From assembly GCF_003788635.1 (NCBI RefSeq), contig NZ_AYKH01000004.1, positions 62,001 to 126,000 on the forward strand: a stretch of DNA of 64,000 nt, given 5' to 3'. Position numbers and translations under genes: made by a program. This DNA is from Salinisphaera orenii subsp. orenii MK-B5. Lineage in GTDB: Bacteria > Pseudomonadota > Gammaproteobacteria > Nevskiales > Salinisphaeraceae. The notes beneath the pieces are model-generated. The model saw only the letters and a program-made list of their open reading frames with translations, was not told the origin of the DNA and did no database searches. This document shows, in pieces, positions 58,533-64,000 of this stretch (its first letter is position 1; every line of letters starts with the position of its first letter).

Positions 58533-59275
58533 ACCTGCTGGTCGACATCGGCAACACCCGCGTGAAGTGGGGGCTGGCGCGCGAGGGCGTGCTCGCCGAT
58601 ACCGGCGCGGTCTGGCGCGGCGAGCTCGCGGACTGGACCGGCCAGCTGCCGCGCGCCGGGGTCGAGGCGATCTACGCCGCCAGCGTCGCGCACGACAGCG
58701 CGGCCGACGTGCTGGCCGCGCATGCGGCGCACTGCGGGATCGCGCTGCACCGGGTCGTCAGTGCCGCGCGCTCGGGGGCGCTGGTCAACGGTTATGCCGA
58801 TCCGCAGCAGCTGGGCGTGGACCGCTGGATGGCCTGCATCGCCGCCCAGGCTCGGGGCGAGGGCGCGGTGCTGGTCGCCGACGTCGGCACCGCGCTCACG
58901 CTCGACTGGATCGGCGCGGACGGCCGCCACGGCGGCGGGTTGATCACCCCCGGCGTGTCCAGCATGCGCTCGGCCCTGCGTGCGGCGACCCAGCTGCGCC
59001 CCACGCACATGCCCGACGAGCACGCCTGGCTGGCGCGGGACACCGACAGCGCGATCGCCGCGGGCACACTGCGCAGCGCGCTGGCGCTGCTGGATGCCGC
59101 GGCCGTCGATCTCGCCCCGGCCCGCCTGCTGCTGACCGGCGGCGAGGCGCCGCTGGTGGCCGCGCGGCTCAGCCACGTCTGGCAGATCGCGCCGCACCTC
59201 GTGCTCGAGGGGCTGGCCGTGCACGCCGAGCGCGTCGGCCGGGGTGGTCACGGCCTCGTCCAGGCGTCAGAATGA
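58529..59275 (+). CDS. coaX: type III pantothenate kinase
   Basis: A 248-residue CoaX: LLVDIGNTRVKWGLA (phosphate-1 motif), NGYADPQQLGVDRWMACIAA (the GvDRw pantothenate motif), VADVGTALTLDWI (the DxGTA motif), then GGGLITPGVSSMRSAL and LTGGEAPLVA. It phosphorylates pantothenate with a broad nucleotide donor range in CoA synthesis. ATGA overlap with birA; birA-coaX adjacent to tRNA-Thr is an ancient gammaproteobacterial arrangement (coaA in E. coli replaces coaX). Confidence 0.96.
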   Translation: MNLLVDIGNTRVKWGLAREGVLADTGAVWRGELADWTGQLPRAGVEAIYAASVAHDSAADVLAAHAAHCGIALHRVVSAARSGALVNGYADPQQLGVDRWMACIAAQARGEGAVLVADVGTALTLDWIGADGRHGGGLITPGVSSMRSALRAATQLRPTHMPDEHAWLARDTDSAIAAGTLRSALALLDAAAVDLAPARLLLTGGEAPLVAARLSHVWQIAPHLVLEGLAVHAERVGRGGHGLVQASE

Positions 59276-59307
59276 CCGCCGCCGGGGCGCGCCCCGGCCC
59301 CGCCCAT

Positions 59308-59383
59308 GCCGGCGTAGCTCAGTTGGTAGAGCAGCTGTCTTGTAAACAGCAGGTCATCGGTTCGATTCCGGTCGCCGGCTCCA
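59308..59383 (+). tRNA. tRNA-Thr (anticodon UGU)
   Basis: 76 bases including an encoded CCA. Acceptor stem GCCGGCG pairs with CGCCGGC, discriminator T, D-arm AGCTCAGTTGGTAGAGC, anticodon stem GCTGT/ACAGC with loop CTTGTAA (anticodon TGT, reading ACA), and T-arm ATCGGTTCGATTCCGGT. All arms fold without mismatch. In E. coli the equivalent thrU-tyrU-glyT-thrT-tufB cluster follows birA-coaA; here only this one tRNA is followed by formate dehydrogenase genes. Confidence 0.97.
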
Positions 59384-59578
59384 TCGGTTTCAATCTCCCG
59401 CCGCCTTACCGGCGCCGTACCGGCGCGCCCGATGCGTCCGGCTCGCATCCGCGAAGCCTGCGGTGATGGGCCCGGCCGGCGCAGACTAGCGCTCGCCACC
59501 AGGCCGGCGCGATTGGCAGCACAAGGGCCGCTGCACTGCACCATAGAGCGCGCCGATGGCGTCATCGGCGGCGGCAAT

Positions 59579-59606
59579 TTGACAGCTTCTGGAACAGGTG
59601 TATTTC
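59579..59606 (+). promoter_or_regulatory. probable sigma-70 promoter of the fds operon
   Basis: TTGACA (59579-59584) is separated by 16 bases from TATTTC (59601-59606), with an SD (AGAAGG) then ATG at 59679. The -35 is perfect, the -10 weak. The upstream stretch from the tRNA (59384-59578) contains no other recognised feature. Confidence 0.5.
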
Positions 59607-59678
59607 TGTGGTATGGCGTGTTACCGCCTCGTGCCCGAGTGGAACACGGAAATAACGACAGTCCAGAAGGTCGAGAAC

Positions 59679-60149
59679 ATGGCGAGGAGTAATGGCGAAG
59701 CGGATTCGGCGGTAGCCGAGATCTGCGCGCGTCACGCGGCGGAGGAAGGGCCGGTGCTGCCGATTCTGCACGACGTGCAGGCCCATTTCGGCTACGTGCC
59801 CGATGCCGCGATCGGCGAGATCGCGCAGGCCCTGAATCTGTCCCGCGCCGAGGTCTATGGCGTGGTCACGTTCTATCACGATTTTCACCGCGAGCCGCCG
59901 CGTTCGCACAGTCTGAAGGTCTGTCGCGCCGAGGCCTGCCAGGCCGTGGGCGGTCGCGACGTCTGGGCGGCCGCCCGGACCGCGGCCGACAGCGGTGACG
60001 CCGACATCGATCTCGAGGCGGTCTACTGTCTGGGCAACTGCGCCTGTGCGCCCTCTGTCCAGCTCGACGGCCGCACCATCGGCCGGATGAACGTGGAGCG
60101 GGTCAGCGCGCTGTTCGCGGCCGGCGGCCGCGCGGGGGCGCCGTCATGA
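59679..60149 (+). CDS. fdsG: NAD-dependent formate dehydrogenase, gamma subunit (FdsG, NuoE-like)
   Basis: A 156-residue thioredoxin-like [2Fe-2S] protein. AVAEICARHAAEEGPVLPIL and HDVQAHFGYVPDAAIGEIAQ are the NuoE helices. The cluster ligands are in VCRAEACQAVGG (C-x4-C) and VYCLGNCACAPS (C-x3-C). First gene of the fdsGBA operon; ATG 59679 with SD chosen over an upstream GTG. Its stop overlaps the fdsB ATG. Together the subunits oxidise formate to CO2 and reduce NAD+, supplying electrons from C1 compounds. Confidence 0.93.
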   Translation: MARSNGEADSAVAEICARHAAEEGPVLPILHDVQAHFGYVPDAAIGEIAQALNLSRAEVYGVVTFYHDFHREPPRSHSLKVCRAEACQAVGGRDVWAAARTAADSGDADIDLEAVYCLGNCACAPSVQLDGRTIGRMNVERVSALFAAGGRAGAPS

Positions 60150-61684
60150 AGTACTACATCTCCTGCGACAGCGCCGCGGTCTCCATCGGTGCGAACGAGA
60201 CCGCCGATGCGCTCGCCCGGCACGCCGGCGCCGACGCCGTGGTGCGCACCGGCTCGCGCGGTTTCTACTGGCTCGAACCCCTGATCGAGATCGAGCACGA
60301 CGGCGCACGCATCGGCTTCGGGCCGGTCGAGGCCGCCGAGGTGCCGGATCTGCTGGCCGCCATCGAGTCCGGCGACTTCGAAAGCCACCCGCGCTACGTG
60401 GGCGACATCGACACGCTGCTGCGCGATCAGGGCCAGTGCCGGCTGACCTTCGCCCGCTGCGGCGTGATCGCGCCCACGGACTGGGAGGCGTATGTCGCCC
60501 ACGGCGGTTCCGCCGGCCTGCGGGCCGCGCTGGAGAACAGCGGCCAGGCGATCGTCGACGCGGTCAAGGAATCCGGACTGCGCGGCCGCGGCGGGGCGGG
60601 CTTTCCCACCGGCATCAAGTGGCAGACGGTGCACGACCAGCCCGCGACGCCCAAATACATCATCTGCAACGCGGATGAGGGCGACTCGGGCACCTTCGCC
60701 GATCGCATGATCATGGAAGGCGATCCGTTCACGCTGCTCGAGGGCATGGCCATCGCCGGGGTCGCGGTCGGCGCCGAACACGGCTACATCTATCTGCGTT
60801 CGGAGTATCCGGACGCCGAGCGGGCGCTCGAGCGCGCGATCGAGGTCGCCCGCGAGCAGGGCATGCTCGGCGCCGACGTGCTCGGTTCCGGCAAGGCCTT
60901 CGACATCGAGGTCCGCGTGGGCGCCGGCGCCTACATCTGCGGCGAGGAGACCTCGCTGCTGGAATCCCTGGAGGGCAAGCGCGGGCTGGTCCGGTTCAAG
61001 CCGCCGCTGCCGGCGATCCAGGGTTTCATGGGCCGGCCCACGGTCATCAACAACGTGATTTCGCTGTCGACGGTGCCCGCCATCATGGCCCAGGGCGCGG
61101 CCAGCTATCATGATTTCGGCATCAACAAGTCGCGCGGGACGCTCACGATCCAGCTGTGCGGCAATGTCGCCCGGCCCGGGCTCTACGAGATGCCCTTCGG
61201 CGTCACGCTCGATCACCTGATCAACGACATCGGCGGCGGCTCGGTTTCGGGCCGGCCGGTGCGCACCGCCCAGATCGGCGGGCCGCTGGGCGCCTATGTG
61301 CCGGCATCGCATTTCGATACGCCGCTGGGCTACGAGGAGCTGGCCGAGAAGAACGCGATGATCGGCCACGGCGGCGTCGTGGTCTTCGACGACACGGTGG
61401 ACATGGCGCAGCAGGCGCGCTTCGCCATGGAGTTCTGCGACATCGAGTCCTGCGGCAAGTGCACGCCCTGTCGCGTGGGATCGGTGCGGGCGCAGGAGGT
61501 CATCGACCGCATCATCGAGGCGCGCGACACCGACGCCGACATCACGCTGCTGCGCGAGCTCTGCGACACCATGATCAACGGGTCGCTGTGCGCCCACGGC
61601 GGCATGGCGCCCTATCCCGTGCTGTCCGCGCTCAACCATTTTCCCCAGGATTTCGGCGTGGCCGAGCCCGCCGAGACCGCCTAG
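60146..61684 (+). CDS. fdsB: NAD-dependent formate dehydrogenase, beta subunit (FdsB, NuoF-like)
   Basis: A 512-residue flavoprotein. The first ~130 residues are a thioredoxin-like NuoE-type domain, then the NuoF core: ESGLRGRGGAGFPTGIKW (FMN/NADH site), CNADEGDSGTFADRMIM, GAGAYICGEETSLLESLEG, PPLPAIQGFMGRPTVINNV, and the [4Fe-4S] motif ESCGKCTPCRVGS with a further Cys downstream. It binds FMN and NAD and passes electrons between NAD and FdsG/FdsA. ATGA overlap with fdsG; 37 bases to fdsA. Confidence 0.95.
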   Translation: MKYYISCDSAAVSIGANETADALARHAGADAVVRTGSRGFYWLEPLIEIEHDGARIGFGPVEAAEVPDLLAAIESGDFESHPRYVGDIDTLLRDQGQCRLTFARCGVIAPTDWEAYVAHGGSAGLRAALENSGQAIVDAVKESGLRGRGGAGFPTGIKWQTVHDQPATPKYIICNADEGDSGTFADRMIMEGDPFTLLEGMAIAGVAVGAEHGYIYLRSEYPDAERALERAIEVAREQGMLGADVLGSGKAFDIEVRVGAGAYICGEETSLLESLEGKRGLVRFKPPLPAIQGFMGRPTVINNVISLSTVPAIMAQGAASYHDFGINKSRGTLTIQLCGNVARPGLYEMPFGVTLDHLINDIGGGSVSGRPVRTAQIGGPLGAYVPASHFDTPLGYEELAEKNAMIGHGGVVVFDDTVDMAQQARFAMEFCDIESCGKCTPCRVGSVRAQEVIDRIIEARDTDADITLLRELCDTMINGSLCAHGGMAPYPVLSALNHFPQDFGVAEPAETA

Positions 61685-61721
61685 CGCCGCGCGCTGGGCC
61701 ACATAACAAGAGGAGGTCGTC

Positions 61722-64000
61722 ATGGCATCCGTCAACCCCATCAATTACGGCACGCCCCGGCGCGAGTCGGACACCCAGGTCATGCTGGAGATCGACGGCC
61801 GGTCGGTGACGGTGCCCGAGGGCACGTCCGTCATGCGCGCGGCGATCGAATCCGGTATCGACGTGCCCAAGCTCTGTGCGTCCGACAACGTCGAGCCCTT
61901 CGGCTCCTGCCGTCTGTGCCTGGTCGAGATCGAGGGCAAGCGCGGCTATCCGGCCTCCTGCACCACCGAGGTCGCCGAGGGCATGGAAGTCCGCACGGTC
62001 AGCGACAAGCTCAACCAGCTGCGGCGCGGCGTGATCGAGCTGTATCTGTCCGATCACCCGGGTGCGAGCAAGGTCGAGACCGGTGATGTCGGCGACGACG
62101 AGCTGCTGCGTCTGGCGCGCGATCTGGACGTGCGCGAGGTGCGCTACGACAAGGACGGCCGCAATCACCAGGACGCGGTGATCGACGATTCCAATCCGTA
62201 CTTCGATTTCGATTCGTCGCGCTGCATCGTGTGCTCGCGCTGCGTGCGCGCCTGCGACGAGGTCCAGGGTACGTTCGCACTGACGGTCGACGGGCGCGGT
62301 TTCGCATCGATGATCAGCGCCGGCACCGACAGCGACGATTTCCTCAACTCCGAGTGCGTGTCCTGCGGCGCCTGTGTTCAGGCCTGTCCGACGGAAGCGC
62401 TGGTGGAGAAGAACGTCATTGAACAGGGGATGCCAGAGCGTTCGGTCACCACCACCTGCGCGTACTGCGGCGTGGGCTGTTCGTTCAACGCCGAGCTCAA
62501 GGGCGACGAGGTCGTGCGCATGGTCCCGGCCAAGGAGGGCAAGGCCAACCACGGCCACTCCTGCGTCAAGGGGCGCTTCGCCTGGGGCTACACCAACCAT
62601 CCGGACCGCATCACCAAGCCGATGGTGCGCGACAAGATCACCGACCCGTGGCGCGAGGTGAGCTGGGACGAGGCGATGAGCTTCGCGGTCGAGCGCATCA
62701 ACGGTATCCGCGACAAGCACGGGAGCACCGCGCTGGGTGCGATCACGTCGTCGCGCTGCACCAACGAAGAGACCTATCTGGTCCAGAAGATGGCGCGGGC
62801 GGTGTTCGGCACCAACAACGTCGATACCTGTGCCCGCGTGTGCCACTCGCCGACCGGCTACGGGCTGAACTCGACGTTCGGCACCTCGGCCGGCACCCAG
62901 GATTTCGACTCGGTCGAGAAGTCCGACGTCATCCTGGTCATCGGCGCGAATCCGACCGACGCTCACCCGGTGTTCGCCTCGCAGATGAAGAAACGGCTGC
63001 GCGAGGGCGCGCGCCTGATCGTGGTCGACCCGCGGGCGATCGATCTGGTGCGCTCGCCGCACGTCGCGGCCGAGCATCACCTGCAGCTGCAGCCGGGCAC
63101 GAACGTGGCCCTGGTCAACGCGCTGGCGCACACCGTGCTCGCCGAAGGGCTGGAGAACCGCGCCTTCGTCGAGCAGCGCTGCGACGTCGAGGAATACGAC
63201 GCCTGGCGCGAGTTCATCCTGCGCGAGGAGAACAGCCCCGAGCACACGGCGCAGTACACCGGCGTGCCCGCCGACGCGCTGCGCGAGGCCGCGCGGCTGT
63301 ACGCGACCGGCGGCAATGCGGCCATCTACTACGGCCTGGGCGTGACCGAGCACAGCCAGGGCTCGACCATGGTCATGGGCATGGCCAACATCGCCATGGC
63401 GACCGGCAACATCGGCCGGCCGGGCGTGGGCGTGAACCCGCTGCGCGGCCAGAACAACGTCCAGGGCTCCTGCGACATGGGCTCGTTCCCGCACGAGCTG
63501 CCGGGCTATCGCCATATCTCGGACCAGGGCGTGCGCGACATCTACGAGGCCGAGTGGGGCGTCAAGCTCGACGACGAGCCGGGCCTGCGCATCCCCAACA
63601 TGATCGACGCGGCCACCGGCGGCACCTTCAAGGCGCTGTACGTCCAGGGCGAGGACATCCTCCAGTCCGACCCCAACATCAAGCACATCGCCGCCGGGCT
63701 GGCGGCCATGGAGTGCGTGATCATTCAGGACATCTTCCTGAACGAGACGGCCAGCTACGCTCATGTCTTCCTGCCGGGCTCGACCTTCCTGGAGAAGGAC
63801 GGCACCTTCACCAACGCCGAGCGCCGCATCAATCGGGTGCGCAAGATCCGCACGGCGCCCGGTGGCTACGCCGACTGGGAGGTCACCCAGATGCTGGCGC
63901 AGGCGCTCGGTTATCCGATGAACTACGGCCATCCGTCCGAGATCATGGACGAGATCGCGCGCACCACGCCGACGTTCCGCGGCGTGAGCTTCGACAAGAT
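61722..64000 (+). CDS. fdsA: NAD-dependent formate dehydrogenase, alpha (molybdopterin) subunit, 3' end outside the window
   Basis: Starts at ATG 61722 with a strong SD (AAGAGGAGG, 61709-61717) and stays open to the end of the window (759 codons). N-terminal [2Fe-2S] ferredoxin domain (LCASDNVEPFGSCRLCLVEI), then a His/Cys and ferredoxin section (CIVCSRCVRACDE; CVSCGACVQACPT). The molybdopterin domain follows with its own [4Fe-4S] site TCAYCGVGCSFN, the catalytic Cys at about residue 374 in ARVCHSPTGYG (cysteine, not selenocysteine), and GRPGVGVNPLRGQNNVQGSC. This is the FdsA/FdhF-like fusion of the soluble NAD-linked enzyme. Confidence 0.96.
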   Translation, partial: MASVNPINYGTPRRESDTQVMLEIDGRSVTVPEGTSVMRAAIESGIDVPKLCASDNVEPFGSCRLCLVEIEGKRGYPASCTTEVAEGMEVRTVSDKLNQLRRGVIELYLSDHPGASKVETGDVGDDELLRLARDLDVREVRYDKDGRNHQDAVIDDSNPYFDFDSSRCIVCSRCVRACDEVQGTFALTVDGRGFASMISAGTDSDDFLNSECVSCGACVQACPTEALVEKNVIEQGMPERSVTTTCAYCGVGCSFNAELKGDEVVRMVPAKEGKANHGHSCVKGRFAWGYTNHPDRITKPMVRDKITDPWREVSWDEAMSFAVERINGIRDKHGSTALGAITSSRCTNEETYLVQKMARAVFGTNNVDTCARVCHSPTGYGLNSTFGTSAGTQDFDSVEKSDVILVIGANPTDAHPVFASQMKKRLREGARLIVVDPRAIDLVRSPHVAAEHHLQLQPGTNVALVNALAHTVLAEGLENRAFVEQRCDVEEYDAWREFILREENSPEHTAQYTGVPADALREAARLYATGGNAAIYYGLGVTEHSQGSTMVMGMANIAMATGNIGRPGVGVNPLRGQNNVQGSCDMGSFPHELPGYRHISDQGVRDIYEAEWGVKLDDEPGLRIPNMIDAATGGTFKALYVQGEDILQSDPNIKHIAAGLAAMECVIIQDIFLNETASYAHVFLPGSTFLEKDGTFTNAERRINRVRKIRTAPGGYADWEVTQMLAQALGYPMNYGHPSEIMDEIARTTPTFRGVSFDK

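Noticed and set aside
59384-59678. Additional tRNAs (Tyr, Gly, Thr) and tufB after tRNA-Thr, as in E. coli
   Set aside because: No second cloverleaf or EF-Tu start was found; the DNA leads into fdsG.
61722-64000. Complex I subunits nuoE/F/G instead of formate dehydrogenase
   Set aside because: The third gene is a molybdopterin formate-dehydrogenase-type subunit (TCAYCGVGC and ARVCHSPT) and there is no nuoA-D context.
1-64000. CRISPR arrays, rRNA, riboswitches, complete insertion sequences
   Set aside because: No regularly spaced short direct repeats, no rRNA sequence, no leader matching a known riboswitch, and no transposase gene were seen.

Overview
The window is GC-rich (roughly 65-70%), densely coded DNA of a Gammaproteobacterium. 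The evidence is an E. coli-like long FadE, birA-coaX-tRNA-Thr synteny, a MurB with adjacent PstS, an AidB-like dehydrogenase and a Tad-type surface protein. Heavy investment in fatty-acid and storage-lipid metabolism plus hydrophobic-compound efflux would fit a marine, hydrocarbon- or lipid-using genus such as Salinisphaera. That genus name is an impression, not a demonstrated assignment.

Layout. 1-4940: tripartite RND efflux operon (adaptor 3' end, pump, TolC-like channel). 5082-7179: DUF445 membrane protein and a DUF4393-like protein. 7254-15304: fatty-acid activation and beta-oxidation block (acyl-CoA synthetase, TetR regulator, FadE, two lipase/esterase-like hydrolases, acyl-CoA-binding protein). 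15310-23000: two uncharacterised proteins, large FabG-like reductase, hydrolases, HemD, small membrane proteins and an MFS carrier. 22772-33631: pyruvate kinase, patatin, Maf, BASS carrier, PhaC-like hydrolase, MsrA, MFS, gamma-glutamylcyclotransferase-like protein, NUDIX, metallo-beta-lactamase-fold protein and DUF924. 34219-35013: an AT-rich patch with a PEP-CTERM-like exported protein behind an excellent sigma-54 promoter. 35478-40257: MarR/TolC/EmrA/EmrB efflux operon. 40426-46046: AidB-like, PstS, MurB, HAD phosphatase and an ArnE/ArnF-like small transporter pair. 46215-51147: a low-GC array of four integron gene cassettes, all on the minus strand (GIY-YIG protein, OLD-type ATPase/TOPRIM, membrane protein, Mrr-type nuclease). 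51397-59275: TadG-like protein, M61 peptidase, acyl-CoA ligase, PlsY, BirA, CoaX. 59308-59383: tRNA-Thr(UGU). 59679-64000: NAD-dependent formate dehydrogenase operon fdsGBA, with fdsA running off the end.

The three most unusual items are as follows. (1) The integron cassette array has no integrase in view, and its attC core sites match cassette by cassette. It carries two nuclease-like proteins and an OLD ATPase, which suggests a mobile defence cargo. (2) A family of short intergenic repeats (copies near 24.3, 27.4, 33.0 and probably 37.2 kb) is associated with CTAG. One copy splits a CTAG that once served as the stop codon of two convergent genes. (3) A solitary PEP-CTERM-like gene has a textbook sigma-54 promoter in transferred-looking DNA.

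No CRISPR array, rRNA operon, riboswitch, prophage or complete insertion sequence was seen.
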